DNA of 64,000 bases from Pseudomonas alcaliphila JAB1 (GCF_001941865.1 NZ_CP016162.1:868001-932000); one strand, 5' to 3'. Numbered from the stretch's first letter, positions 8,206 through 17,438 are shown. The notes: generated from the sequence alone by a model not told the origin. Translations and numbers: made by a program.

Positions 8206-9933
8206 ATGAATGTGCTGATCGTCACCGCCTGCCCCAATGGCCAGGTCACCAGCGTGCTGTGTTCGCGCCTGCTGCAGGCCGCCGCCGAGCGCCTGGGTTG
8301 GCAAACCCGTGTCGAGGTGCATGACGCGCGCGCGATTGGTTCGCCGTTGAGCGAGGCCGAGATCGCCGCCGCCGACTGGGTGTTGGTGGTCAAGACCGGT
8401 GAGCTGCCGCTGAGCCGCTTTGCCGGCAAGCGCCTGCTGCAGGCCACGCCGGCCGAGGCATTGGCCGATCCACAGCGTTTTTTGCGTGAAGCCGCCGAGC
8501 GCGCTCAGCCCTATGGTGAAAGTAGCGAGCCTGCCCCGAGCGGCCGTCGCCGACTGGTCGCAGTCACCGCCTGTCCCACCGGCGTGGCGCACACCTTCAT
8601 GGCCGCCGAAGCCCTGCAGCAGGCGGCGCTGCGCATGGGCATCGAGTTGCAGGTGGAAACCCGCGGTTCGGTCGGCGCGCGCAACCTGCTCGACGATGCC
8701 GCCATCGCAGCTGCCGATGCCGTGCTGCTGGCCACCGATATCGAGGTGGACACCAGCCGTTTCGCCGGCAAGAAGGTCTACCGCTGTGGCACCGGCGTGG
8801 CACTGAAACAGCCGCAACAGACGCTCGAGCGGGCGCTCAGCGAGGCGCGACCGCTGAGCGAAGCCGCGCCAGTCGGGGGCAAAGCCGTCGCCAGTAGTGG
8901 CGAGAAAACCGGCCCCTACAAGCATCTGCTCACCGGTGTTTCCTACATGCTGCCGATGGTGGTGGCCGGCGGTCTGTTGATCGCCCTCTCGTTCGTCTTC
9001 GGTATCGAGGCGTTCAAGGAGGAGGGCAGCCTGGCCGCCGCGCTGATGCAGATCGGCGGCGAGAGCGCCTTTCAACTGATGGTGCCGCTGCTGGCCGGCT
9101 ATATCGCCTATTCCATCGCCGACCGTCCGGGCCTGGCGCCGGGGATGATCGGCGGGTTGCTCGCCAGTTCACTGGGTGCCGGTTTCATCGGCGGTATCGT
9201 CGCTGGCTTCATCGCCGGCTATTCGGCCAAGGCGATTGCCCGCTGGGTGCGCTTGCCGGACAGTCTGGAGGCGCTCAAGCCGATCCTGATCATCCCGCTG
9301 CTGGCCAGCCTGATCACCGGCCTGACGATGATCTATATCGTCGGCAGCCCCGTGGCTGGTGTGCTGCAGTCGCTCACCCAGTTCCTCGACAGCATGGGCA
9401 GCACCAATGCCATCCTCCTTGGCGCGCTGCTTGGCGGCATGATGTGCGTGGATCTCGGTGGGCCGATCAACAAGGCGGCCTATGCCTTCTCGGTCGGTCT
9501 GCTGGCGTCGAGCAGCTACGCGCCGATGGCCGCGACCATGGCCGGTGGCATGGTGCCGCCGATCGGCATGGCCATCGCCACCGTGCTGGCGCGGCGCAAG
9601 TTCGCCCAGAGCGAGCGCCAGGCCGGCAAGGCCGCCGGGGTGCTGGGGCTGTGCTTCATCTCCGAAGGGGCGATTCCGTTCGCTGCCAAGGACCCGCTGC
9701 GGGTGATCCCGGCCAGTATTGCCGGTGGTGCGCTGACCGGCGCGCTGTCGATGTACTTCGGCTGCAAGCTGATGGCGCCGCACGGCGGTCTGTTCGTGCT
9801 GCTGATTCCCAACGCCATCAATCACGCGTTGCTCTACCTGCTCGCCATCGTCGCTGGCAGCCTGGTCACTGGCGTGCTCTATGCGCTGATCAAGCAGTCC
9901 GAGGCGCAGCCGCTGGCGGTGGGGGCGCAATAA
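8206..9933 (+). CDS. fruA: PTS fructose transporter EIIBC FruA
   Basis: Inner-membrane fructose permease of the PTS, 575 residues, which takes up fructose as fructose 1-phosphate. Two IIB-like domains are in tandem: residues about 1-100 with ACPNG (Cys9) but lacking the usual GVAHT loop, and residues about 115-215 with the canonical phospho-Cys123 in ACPTGVAHTFMAA. The IIC membrane domain follows, from LLTGVSYMLPMVVAGGLL to the C terminus, including the GGPINKAAYAF and SEGAIPFAAKDP signatures. The start is preceded by AAGAGGCACCCACC. It is the last gene of fruBKA. Confidence 0.96.
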   Translation: MNVLIVTACPNGQVTSVLCSRLLQAAAERLGWQTRVEVHDARAIGSPLSEAEIAAADWVLVVKTGELPLSRFAGKRLLQATPAEALADPQRFLREAAERAQPYGESSEPAPSGRRRLVAVTACPTGVAHTFMAAEALQQAALRMGIELQVETRGSVGARNLLDDAAIAAADAVLLATDIEVDTSRFAGKKVYRCGTGVALKQPQQTLERALSEARPLSEAAPVGGKAVASSGEKTGPYKHLLTGVSYMLPMVVAGGLLIALSFVFGIEAFKEEGSLAAALMQIGGESAFQLMVPLLAGYIAYSIADRPGLAPGMIGGLLASSLGAGFIGGIVAGFIAGYSAKAIARWVRLPDSLEALKPILIIPLLASLITGLTMIYIVGSPVAGVLQSLTQFLDSMGSTNAILLGALLGGMMCVDLGGPINKAAYAFSVGLLASSSYAPMAATMAGGMVPPIGMAIATVLARRKFAQSERQAGKAAGVLGLCFISEGAIPFAAKDPLRVIPASIAGGALTGALSMYFGCKLMAPHGGLFVLLIPNAINHALLYLLAIVAGSLVTGVLYALIKQSEAQPLAVGAQ

Positions 9934-10081
9934 GCGCAGGGTCCGTTGCCTCGGTTACACTGAGTTGAACAGCGCCGGGCAAGAAGGAGTCTGTTGAAGG
10001 GGGGCGGTGCGCCGATGCGCTGCGATGGCCCCCTTTGGCTTCGTGGCGCAGTCTCCCCCACAAAGAAAGGATCCTCTATAG

Positions 10082-12262
10082 ATGACTCAAGCTCTCGCGC
10101 ATCGCTGGCGCTTCTTCCGTGCCGGCGGCTTCAATCAGGTGCAACTGGAAACGCCCGCCGACCTCGCCGCCTTGCGTGGCCTGGATCAGAAACTCTGGGC
10201 CAGCCTGGCCTGCCCGGTGAACAACCTGGAGCTGGATCGGCGCATGCTGCAGTACATCGACCTGAACAATGACGGTCGTATTCGCGCGCCGGAGATTCTC
10301 GATGTGGTCGACTGGACACTGGCGCGCCTGCGTGATCCGGCCGTGCTGTTCCAGGAGGGGCCGCTGCTGCTGTCGTCGCTCACCGACGATGCCGTGGGTG
10401 TACGCCTGCGTCTGGCTGCACAGCGCCTGCTGGGTGTGCTCGGCCGGCCCGATAGTGAGAGCCTGACGCCTGCCGATACCGCTGATCTGGCGAAGCTGTT
10501 CCCGCCGCATGAGGCCAACGGCGACGGCCTGGTACCGGCAACCTTTACCGACGATGCCGAACTGAAGGCCGCCATCACCGACATCATCGCCTGCCTGGGG
10601 GCGCAGACCGACCGCAGTGGCGAGCCTGCCGTCGCCGCCGAACAGATCGCCGCCTTCTTCGATCAGGCGCGTCAGCTGCATGCCTGGCATGCGCGCGCCG
10701 CCGAGCAGGGGCTGGACGCTTTTGGTGAAGGCACGGTGGCGGCAGTCGAAGCGCTGAGCGCCGTGCGTGCCAAGATCGACGATTACTTCACCCGCGTGGC
10801 CATGGCCGAGTTCGATCCGCGCGCCGCTGCCCTGATGAACGCCAGGGAAGAGGAGCTGGTGCGTCTGGCATCCTTGTCGCTGGCGGATGCCGGCGAGGTG
10901 GCTGGCCTGCCTCTGGCAACTGTGCAGCACGGTGACGAGCTACCACTGAGCAAGGGCCTCAACCCGGCCTGGCAGCACGCCGTCGATGAATTCCGCCAGC
11001 GTGTGGTGGTGCCGGTGTATGGCGAGCAGGACAGCCTCTCGCGCGAGCAGTGGCAGCACCTGGTCGCATTGTGCGGCAACTACCTGGCCTGGCGCGCCGA
11101 GACGCCGAAAGTGGCGATTGCCGAGGTGCTTGAGCGCGGACGTATTCTCGAACTGGTGGAGCAGGGGGCCGAAGCGCGCCTGCTGGCGCTGGTGGAAGAG
11201 GACAAGACCGTGGCCGAAGCGGCGGACGGGCTGGTCGAGCTGGACAAGCTGATTCGCCTGCGTCATGGCCTGGTCCGACTACTGCGCAACTTCGTGTCTT
11301 TCCAGGCTTTTTATTCGCGGCAGGAAAAGGCTGTGTTCCAGGCTGGCGTCCTCTATATCGACGGCAAGAGTTGCGAGCTGGTGGTTGAGGTCGGTGATGT
11401 CGAGGCGCATGCCAAGGTGGCGGCGGCCAGTGAGTGCTTCCTGCTCTACTGCGCCTGCACCCGTCGCGGCGAGCCGGTGCGGGGCAAGGAGGCGCTGAAC
11501 ATCGTGGTGGCGGTGACCGCCGGCAGCGAGGGCGACCTGCAGGCCGGTCGCCATGGTCTGTTCTACGACCGCGACGGTAACGACTGGGATGCCACTGTGG
11601 TCAAGGTGGTACAGCATGCGATCAGCATTCGCGAGGCGTTCTGGTCGCCGTATCGACGCGTTTCCAAGTTGGTGTCCGATCAGGTGCAGAAGCTTGCCGC
11701 CAGTCGCGACGCCGACATGGTCAGCAAGACCGCAGCCAGGGTCGGCGAAACCGGCTCTGCTCCAGCCGCCACGCCTACCCCGGCCTTCGATATCGCCAAG
11801 TTCGCCGGTATCTTCGCGGCCATCGGCCTGGCGGTCGGTGCCCTGGGCACGGCACTGGCGGCGGTGGTCACAGGGATTCTGTCACTGGTCTGGTGGCAGA
11901 TCCCGCTGCTGCTGCTCGGCGTGCTGCTGGCCATCTCCGGGCCGTCGATGCTGCTGGCCTGGTTCAAGCTGCGCCGGCGCAGCCTGGGGCCGATCCTCGA
12001 TGGTAACGGCTGGGCGGTGAATGCCCAGGCGCGTATCAGCATCCCGTTCGGCACCGCGCTCACGCAGATGGCGGAACTACCCAAGGGCAGCGACCGTGCA
12101 CTGCGCGATCCCTATGCCAACAAGCCGCTGGTGTGGCCCTGGATCATCGCTCTGCTGTTGGCGCTGGGTGTGGGCTATTACGCCTGGAGCAATGGCGTGT
12201 TCAGCCCGGAGCCGGAGGTGCCGGCTGAGGCAGTGGCGCCTGTTCAGGACGCCGCCGGCTAG
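10082..12262 (+). CDS. EF-hand membrane protein of unknown function
   Basis: I do not recognise a characterised family. The 726-residue protein has no signal peptide. It contains a textbook EF-hand calcium loop at residues 60-71 (DLNNDGRIRAPE, with ligands at loop positions 1, 3, 5 and 12) and a degenerate second loop near residue 144 (EANGDGLVPATF, lacking the final Glu). A long soluble, mostly helical part follows. Three hydrophobic segments lie near the C terminus, at about 573-600, 602-626 (PLLLLGVLLAISGPSMLLAW) and 695-714 (PWIIALLLALGVGYYAW). ATG 10082 follows a GAAAGGA. It is a single-gene unit between fruA and a repeat cluster. A calcium-responsive envelope role would be a guess. Confidence 0.8.
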   Translation: MTQALAHRWRFFRAGGFNQVQLETPADLAALRGLDQKLWASLACPVNNLELDRRMLQYIDLNNDGRIRAPEILDVVDWTLARLRDPAVLFQEGPLLLSSLTDDAVGVRLRLAAQRLLGVLGRPDSESLTPADTADLAKLFPPHEANGDGLVPATFTDDAELKAAITDIIACLGAQTDRSGEPAVAAEQIAAFFDQARQLHAWHARAAEQGLDAFGEGTVAAVEALSAVRAKIDDYFTRVAMAEFDPRAAALMNAREEELVRLASLSLADAGEVAGLPLATVQHGDELPLSKGLNPAWQHAVDEFRQRVVVPVYGEQDSLSREQWQHLVALCGNYLAWRAETPKVAIAEVLERGRILELVEQGAEARLLALVEEDKTVAEAADGLVELDKLIRLRHGLVRLLRNFVSFQAFYSRQEKAVFQAGVLYIDGKSCELVVEVGDVEAHAKVAAASECFLLYCACTRRGEPVRGKEALNIVVAVTAGSEGDLQAGRHGLFYDRDGNDWDATVVKVVQHAISIREAFWSPYRRVSKLVSDQVQKLAASRDADMVSKTAARVGETGSAPAATPTPAFDIAKFAGIFAAIGLAVGALGTALAAVVTGILSLVWWQIPLLLLGVLLAISGPSMLLAWFKLRRRSLGPILDGNGWAVNAQARISIPFGTALTQMAELPKGSDRALRDPYANKPLVWPWIIALLLALGVGYYAWSNGVFSPEPEVPAEAVAPVQDAAG

Positions 12263-12288
12263 AGGGTACTACCGGGCGTTGGGCTCTT

Positions 12289-12339
12289 GTAGGAGTGGCT
12301 TCAGCCACGAAAGCTGTTCGCGGCTGAAGCCGCTCCTAC
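12289..12339. repeat. REP-like inverted repeat (GTAGGAGTGGCTTCAGCC type)
   Basis: GTAGGAGTGGCTTCAGCCACGA and its inverted partner CGGCTGAAGCCGCTCCTAC face each other downstream of the EF-hand gene. This is a different sequence class from the GCCGGCTTGCCGGC elements elsewhere in the window. Confidence 0.7.
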
Positions 12340-12376
12340 GGGTTGGAATGCTCTGTCGGCCAGCCATTTGTGTATT

Positions 12377-12397
12377 GGCGGGTTTCACCCGCCCTAC
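12377..12397. repeat. GGCGGGTTTCACCCGCCCTA palindromic repeat
   Basis: Single copy of the GGCGGGT/ACCCGCC palindromic family, just before the cobB stop codon; the related copies are at 3146-3166 and 44910-44962. Confidence 0.6.
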
Positions 12398-12405
12398 GTT
12401 CCCTC

Positions 12406-13113
12406 TCAACCCGCCAACAGCTCTGTCACCCAGCGCGGCAACTGCTCGGTAGCCGGGCCATAGCGTTTCTCTGCGAACAGTGAATGGCCCTGGCTCGGTT
12501 CCAGATTGATCTCCAAGGTATGCGCGCCCGCGAGACGTGCCTGTTCGACGAAACCGGCAGCCGGGTAGACATGACCCGAGGTGCCGATGCTGACGAACAG
12601 CTCGCACTGCTCCAGCGCGTCATAGATGCGCTCCATGTGATAGGGCATCTCGCCGAACCAGACGATATCCGGGCGCAGCGTACCGACCAGCCCGCAGCAT
12701 GTGCAGGGCTGCGTGACAGGCATGTCCTCCAGCAATGGAAAACGCTGCTGGCTGTTGCTGCAGAGCATCGATTGCAACTCACCGTGCATGTGCAGCAGGC
12801 GTTTGGAACCGGCGCGTTCGTGCAGGTTGTCGACGTTCTGCGTGACCAGCAGGAACTCGCCCTTCCAACCATCTTCCAGCTCGGCCAAGGCCAGATGCCC
12901 GGCATTCGGCGCGATGGCCGGCTCACGCAACTGGGCGCGACGCATGTCGTAGAAACGCTGCACCAGCGCCGGATCACGAGCGAAACCTTCGGGAGTGGCC
13001 ACCTCTTCGATGCGGTGGTCTTCCCAGAGTCCGTCAGCGGCGCGGAAGGTGCGAATGCCGCTCTCGGCGGATATACCGGCGCCGGTGAGGATGACGATAT
13101 TGGGATGGGGCAT
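12406..13113 (-). CDS. cobB: NAD-dependent protein deacylase (sirtuin, CobB type)
   Basis: Sir2-family enzyme of 235 residues that removes acyl groups from lysine using NAD. Visible are the NAD-binding GAGISAESGIRTFR, the Tyr/Arg pair of FYDMRR that marks desuccinylase-type bacterial sirtuins, TQNVDNLHERAG, and the catalytic His in LHMHGEL. The zinc region has one Cys in the first half (MLCSNS) and CTCC in the second, as in E. coli CobB. RPDIVWFGEMP and GTSGHVYPAAGF close the fold. The ATG at 13113 has GGAG upstream; the open frame continues further 5' but into repeat-derived, non-conserved sequence. Confidence 0.94.
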   Translation of the reverse strand: MPHPNIVILTGAGISAESGIRTFRAADGLWEDHRIEEVATPEGFARDPALVQRFYDMRRAQLREPAIAPNAGHLALAELEDGWKGEFLLVTQNVDNLHERAGSKRLLHMHGELQSMLCSNSQQRFPLLEDMPVTQPCTCCGLVGTLRPDIVWFGEMPYHMERIYDALEQCELFVSIGTSGHVYPAAGFVEQARLAGAHTLEINLEPSQGHSLFAEKRYGPATEQLPRWVTELLAG

Positions 13114-13175
13114 GTTGGCTCCGAAGCAGGTGCGTTGCTGCAACTCTAAGCCAATTGCAATGCCGTGTGCTCTTC

Positions 13176-13239
13176 GTAGGAGCCGGCTTGCCGGCGATGC
13201 TTTTTCGTCAGCCATGATCGCTGGCAAGCCAGCTCCTAC
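13176..13239. repeat. REP pair (GTAGGAGCCGGCTTGCCGGCGAT type)
   Basis: Inverted pair GTAGGAGCCGGCTTGCCGGC and GCTGGCAAGCCAGCTCCTAC flanking a short spacer, upstream of cobB. Confidence 0.8.
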
Positions 13240-13255
13240 GGGGTGTTGCAGAACC

Positions 13256-13315
13256 GTAGCCCGGATGAAATCCGGGAAGCACCGGCACATCGCTCCCGGA
13301 TTGCATCCGGGCTAC
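13256..13315. repeat. GTAGCCCGGATGAAATCCGGG inverted repeat
   Basis: Second, unrelated intergenic inverted repeat: GTAGCCCGGATGAAATCCGGG on the left and CCCGGATTGCATCCGGGCTAC on the right. It lies between the cobB start and the 3' end of the response-regulator gene. Confidence 0.75.
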
Positions 13316-13360
13316 GCGGTTGCTGGCCCAGGAGCAAGACGATGCATACGGGTTCGTGGA

Positions 13361-14068
13361 TCAGGAGCGCTCACTCATTGCCGCCAGCGCCACCGAGGTG
13401 GCGGCGGTGCGGGTTTCCACGCCGAGTTTTACGTACACGTGCTCCAGGTGCTTGTTCACCGTGCGCGGGCTGAGGCCGAGGATGTCGCCGATATCGAGGT
13501 TGGTCTTGCCGCAGGCTACCCAGCGCAGTACCTGCACTTCGCGTTCGGTGAGCTGGAAGCGCGCCGATAGCTTGGCATGCGCCGGAGCATCGTCGAGGCT
13601 GAGGCTGACGGGTTTCGACGCCGCGCGTGCAGCCTGCAGGATGCGCGCGGTACGCAGGTGTGAGGCGACGCGGGCGAGCACCTCTTCGGGGTTGATCGGC
13701 TTGGTCACGTAGTCGATGCCGCCGGCCTCGAAGCCCTGCACCACGTGCTCGCTGTCGGTCAGGGCGGTCATGAACAGCACGGGGATATCGGCGCTGCTCG
13801 GCTCGGCCTTGATTCGCCGGCAGGTCTCGAAACCATCCAGCCCCGGCATCATCGCGTCGAGCAGGATCAGGTCGGGCCTGCGCCGCTGGATGCGGCCTAA
13901 AGCGCTTACACCGTCCAGCGCCACCAGCACCATGTAGCCGGCGTCGTCGAGGGCGTCGGACAGCAGCGCGAGGTTGTCCGGTGTGTCGTCGACGATGAGG
14001 ATGATGCCGCGCTCGGCCGACAGGCTGGCGGGCGAGCACGGCTCAGGCTGGTGGAGCGGCGCATTCAT
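13361..14068 (-). CDS. LuxR-type response regulator (REC-HTH)
   Basis: Two-domain DNA-binding response regulator of 235 residues. The receiver domain (about 21-135) has the acidic pair in LIVDDTPDN and phospho-acceptor Asp71 in LLDAMMPG. A GerE/LuxR helix-turn-helix (about 168-232) reads LTEREVQVLRWVACGKTNLD then LSPRTVNKHLEHVYVKL. The ATG at 14068 follows an AGGAGG and overlaps the end of the sensor kinase gene by 26 bp, so the two are co-translated partners. It is the best candidate to bind the TACGTCAT motifs upstream of the ABC transporter and fmdA. Assignment to amide or urea control comes from context, not from sequence homology to a studied regulator. Confidence 0.93.
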   Translation of the reverse strand: MNAPLHQPEPCSPASLSAERGIILIVDDTPDNLALLSDALDDAGYMVLVALDGVSALGRIQRRRPDLILLDAMMPGLDGFETCRRIKAEPSSADIPVLFMTALTDSEHVVQGFEAGGIDYVTKPINPEEVLARVASHLRTARILQAARAASKPVSLSLDDAPAHAKLSARFQLTEREVQVLRWVACGKTNLDIGDILGLSPRTVNKHLEHVYVKLGVETRTAATSVALAAMSERS

Positions 14069-17000
14069 GTTCGGCCTCCTTCAGTTGGCGGTTGAATTCA
14101 TCGAGCTGGAAGTTCTTCACCAATAGGCGCAAGGCGGCGGTGAAGCCCGCGCAGGCCGGGTCGCGCTGGTCGATATCGTCCAGGCGTTGCTGGATGCCGC
14201 GCACGTAACCCAGAGCGCCCAGTTCGCGCAGTGCCTGCAGGTCGTCGCTGCCCGGCAATGTGATGGCTTCAGGCTGCGGCAACTGCTCCTGAGTGCGGCG
14301 CAGCCAGGTCAGACCGAGCTGGTGCTGGATGCGTTCGAGCAACTGCGGGGTGTACACCGGTTTGGCCAGGTAGTCGTCGCAGTCAGCGGCGATGCTGCGT
14401 TCGCGGTCGTCGGTGAAAGCATTGGCGGAGATGACGATGATCGGCGCCTGGCAGCGTGTGTTGCGGCGAATCAGGCGACTGGTTTCCCATCCGTCCATTT
14501 GCGGCATGGACAGGTCCATCAGGATCAGCGCCGGGTTGTGCAGCGCCACCTGTCGAATCGCTTCCTGGCCGCTGGCGGCCTGGATCACCTCGAAGCCCAA
14601 CGGTTCGAGCATGCCGGCGAGCACGCGGCGATGTTCGAGATGATCGTCCACCAGCAGAATCAGACGGCGTTCACCCTGGTAGCCGGTGATGTCGTGCTCG
14701 ACGTGTACCACCGCTTGCGGCACACGCACTTCGGAGAGGAACAGGCGCACCTGGAAGCGCGTGCCCTGGCCAGGTTCGCTGTGCACCGACAGCTCGCCAC
14801 CCATCAGTGCGGTGAGCATGCGGGTGATGGTCAGGCCGAGGCCGACGCCGTTGTCCTGGCGCATCAGGTCGCCGCGTTCGAACGGCTGGAAGATGCGCTC
14901 GATCTGTTCCGGGGCGATGCCGATACCGGTGTCGATGATCTCGAAGGTGGCGGTCTCGCGCATGTAGCCAACGCGCAGACGCACCTCACCACGCTCGGTG
15001 AAGCGCACGGCGTTGCCCAGCAGGTTGATCAGGATCTGCCGCACGCGTTTCTCGTCGCCGCGCACCACTGCCGGCATGCGGCCGATGCATTCGAGGCGAA
15101 AGCGCAGGCCTTTCTCGGCCGCCTGCGGGGTGAACATGCGTTCGATCTGGTCGATGAATTCCGGGAAGGGAATTTCCGCCAGTTCCAGGTGCAGTTTGCC
15201 GGCTTCGATCTTGGCCACGTCGAGCAGGCCGTCGATCAGCGACAGCAGGTGTGAACCGCTACGCAGGATGGTGGCCAGGGCATCCTGGTGCTGGCTCGGC
15301 ATGGCCGCGTCACGCTGCAGGATCTGGGTGTAGCCCAGGATGCTGTTGAGCGGCGTACGCAACTCGTGCGATAGCCCGGTGACGTAGCGGCTTTTCGCCG
15401 CGTTGGCGGATTCCGCCGCTTCCTTGGCCTGCTGCAGGGCTTCGTCGGTCTTGCGGTGGGCTTCGATCTCCTGCATCAGCAGCAGGGTTTGCCGATCCGA
15501 CTCCTCCTGCGCCACGCGGCGGCTTTCGCGGGTCAATACCAGCCACCAGGCGAGCATGGCAGCGAACAACGAGAGGGTCAGGAAGGCCTTGAGGAAAGCC
15601 TGGTAGAGCGTCTGGCGGACTTCCGGTTCCTGCGTCAGCAGGCTCAGCGAGACCTGGCTGTAGATCAGCGCCAGCGCGCCGAACAGCATCAGCACCAGCA
15701 GACTCAGCAGGCCCAGGTACTGCGCCAGGCGGCTGTGCAGACGCGGGATGGAAACGCGCGGGAACAGCCAGCCGATGAAGTCGTCGAGCTGATCGCTCAG
15801 GCGTGCTCTGGGTTTGCAGCGATCCTCGCAGCGCGCGTCGAGCGAGCAACACAGTGAGCAGATGGGCGCACCGTAGGCCGGGCAGTGTGCGGTGTCCGGC
15901 TCTTCGAAGCGGTTGTTACACAGGCAGCACTGCACCTGGCCGGCTTCGGTGTGTGGGTAGAGCAGGTGCGGCTGGCGTTCGCGGGCAATGTAGTAACGCC
16001 CGTCGGTGAGCCAGGCCAGCAGTGGCGCCAGCAGGAATGCCGAGCCCAGCGCCACGGCTGGCGAGGCCGCTTGCGCCAGGGCGCCGAACAGGCCGCCGTG
16101 GGCGAGCACCGAGAGCAGGGAGGCGATAAGCATGGCGCCGACGCCCACCGGGTTGATGTCGTAGAGGTGCGCGCGCTTGAACTCGATGTATTTCGGCGAC
16201 AGGCCCAGCGGCTTGTTGATCACCAGGTCGGCCACCAGCGCACCGATCCAGGCGATGGCGATATTGGCGTAGAGGCCGAGCACTTCCTCGATCGCCTCGA
16301 ACACGCCCAGCTCCATCAGCATCAGGGCGATGGCCACGTTGAACACCAGCCACACCACGCGACCGGGGTGGCTGTGGGTGATGCGGGCGAAGAAATTCGA
16401 CCAGGCCAGCGAGCCGGCGTAGGCGTTGGTGACGTTGATCTTCACCTGACTGACGATGACGAACAGCACCATGGCCGCCAGTGCCCATTGCGGCGAGGCG
16501 AACACGTAGTTGAAGGCCACCAGGTACATCTGCGTCGGCTCGGCGGCGCGCTCCATGGGGATCTCGTGCTGCAGGGCGAGAAAGGCGAGGAAGGCGCCGG
16601 CGAGCATCTTCAGCGCGCCGGGGATGATCCAGCCGGGGCCGGCCAGCAGCAGCGCCGTCCACCAGCGCACGCGGTTGGCGCGGGTTTTCTCGGGCAAAAA
16701 ACGCAGGTAGTCGACCTGCTCGCCGATCTGCGTGATCAGGGCCAGAGCCACGGTGCAGGCGGCGCCGAAATGCAGCAGGTTGAAGCTGCCGGGTTCGCCC
16801 TCGCGGCCGGCGAAACTGGTCCAGTCCGATAGCGCCTCGGGGTTCTTGGCGATGACGAACACGTAGGGCAGTACCAGCAGAAACAGCCACACGGGCTGCG
16901 TCCACATCTGCAGGCGATTGATCAGGGTGATGCCATAGGCCACCAGCGGAATGATGATGATCGAGCAGATCACATAGGCCAGGGCCAGCGGGATGTTGAA

Positions 17001-17438
17001 GTACAGCTCCAGGGCCAGCGCCATGATCGCCGCTTCGAGGGCGAAGAACAGGAAGGTGAAGCTGGCGTAGATCAGCGAGGTGATGGTCGAGCCGATGTAG
17101 CCGAAACCGGCGCCACGGGTCAGCAGGTCCATGTCCAGGCCGGAGCGGGCGGCGTAGTAGCTGATCGGCAGGCCGGTGAGGAAGATCACCAGGCTGACCG
17201 CGAGGACCGCCCACAGGGTGTTGGTGAAACCGTAGGACAGCGCCAGGGCGCCACCGATGGCTTCTAGGGCGAGGAACGACACGGCGCCGAGCGCGGTGTT
17301 GGCGATGCGCAGCTCCGACCATTTGCGGAACGACCTGGGCGTGAAGCGCAGGGCGTAATCCTCCATGGTCTCGTCGGCGACCCAGGCGTTGTAGTCGCGG
17401 CGGATCTTGATGATGCGCTGGGTGCCGGTTGGCTGCAC
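14043..17438 (-). CDS. NCS1 permease-fused hybrid sensor histidine kinase
   Basis: Membrane sensor of 1131 residues in one intact frame. Residues about 30-490 are a multi-helix permease of the cytosine/purine/allantoin (NCS1) type. A Cys-rich segment at about 500-545 (CCLCNN, CSLCC, CEDRCK) could bind metal. Two more membrane helices lie at about 570-600 and 615-640. Then come HisKA with His691 (SHELRTPLNS), HATPase with DTGIGIAPEQIERIF and GVGLGLTITRML, a receiver with Asp975 (LMDLSMPQMDG), and a helical tail. The start is GTG at 17438 with AGGAA upstream. The design recalls CbrA, where an SLC5 transporter is fused to a kinase. It is divergent from the urea-type ABC operon and overlaps its response-regulator gene; amide, urea or purine sensing is inferred. 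Confidence 0.93.
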   Translation of the reverse strand: MQPTGTQRIIKIRRDYNAWVADETMEDYALRFTPRSFRKWSELRIANTALGAVSFLALEAIGGALALSYGFTNTLWAVLAVSLVIFLTGLPISYYAARSGLDMDLLTRGAGFGYIGSTITSLIYASFTFLFFALEAAIMALALELYFNIPLALAYVICSIIIIPLVAYGITLINRLQMWTQPVWLFLLVLPYVFVIAKNPEALSDWTSFAGREGEPGSFNLLHFGAACTVALALITQIGEQVDYLRFLPEKTRANRVRWWTALLLAGPGWIIPGALKMLAGAFLAFLALQHEIPMERAAEPTQMYLVAFNYVFASPQWALAAMVLFVIVSQVKINVTNAYAGSLAWSNFFARITHSHPGRVVWLVFNVAIALMLMELGVFEAIEEVLGLYANIAIAWIGALVADLVINKPLGLSPKYIEFKRAHLYDINPVGVGAMLIASLLSVLAHGGLFGALAQAASPAVALGSAFLLAPLLAWLTDGRYYIARERQPHLLYPHTEAGQVQCCLCNNRFEEPDTAHCPAYGAPICSLCCSLDARCEDRCKPRARLSDQLDDFIGWLFPRVSIPRLHSRLAQYLGLLSLLVLMLFGALALIYSQVSLSLLTQEPEVRQTLYQAFLKAFLTLSLFAAMLAWWLVLTRESRRVAQEESDRQTLLLMQEIEAHRKTDEALQQAKEAAESANAAKSRYVTGLSHELRTPLNSILGYTQILQRDAAMPSQHQDALATILRSGSHLLSLIDGLLDVAKIEAGKLHLELAEIPFPEFIDQIERMFTPQAAEKGLRFRLECIGRMPAVVRGDEKRVRQILINLLGNAVRFTERGEVRLRVGYMRETATFEIIDTGIGIAPEQIERIFQPFERGDLMRQDNGVGLGLTITRMLTALMGGELSVHSEPGQGTRFQVRLFLSEVRVPQAVVHVEHDITGYQGERRLILLVDDHLEHRRVLAGMLEPLGFEVIQAASGQEAIRQVALHNPALILMDLSMPQMDGWETSRLIRRNTRCQAPIIVISANAFTDDRERSIAADCDDYLAKPVYTPQLLERIQHQLGLTWLRRTQEQLPQPEAITLPGSDDLQALRELGALGYVRGIQQRLDDIDQRDPACAGFTAALRLLVKNFQLDEFNRQLKEAEHECAAPPA

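Noticed and set aside
9997..10036. AAGGGGGG ... CCCCCTT hairpin after fruA as a terminator
   Set aside because: The loop is long (about 24 bases) and there is no T run, so it is not a convincing rho-independent terminator.
15885..16832. 315-codon plus-strand open frame opposite the permease part of the sensor kinase
   Set aside because: His/Gly/Gln-rich product typical of antisense frames; the kinase frame carries the conserved motifs.
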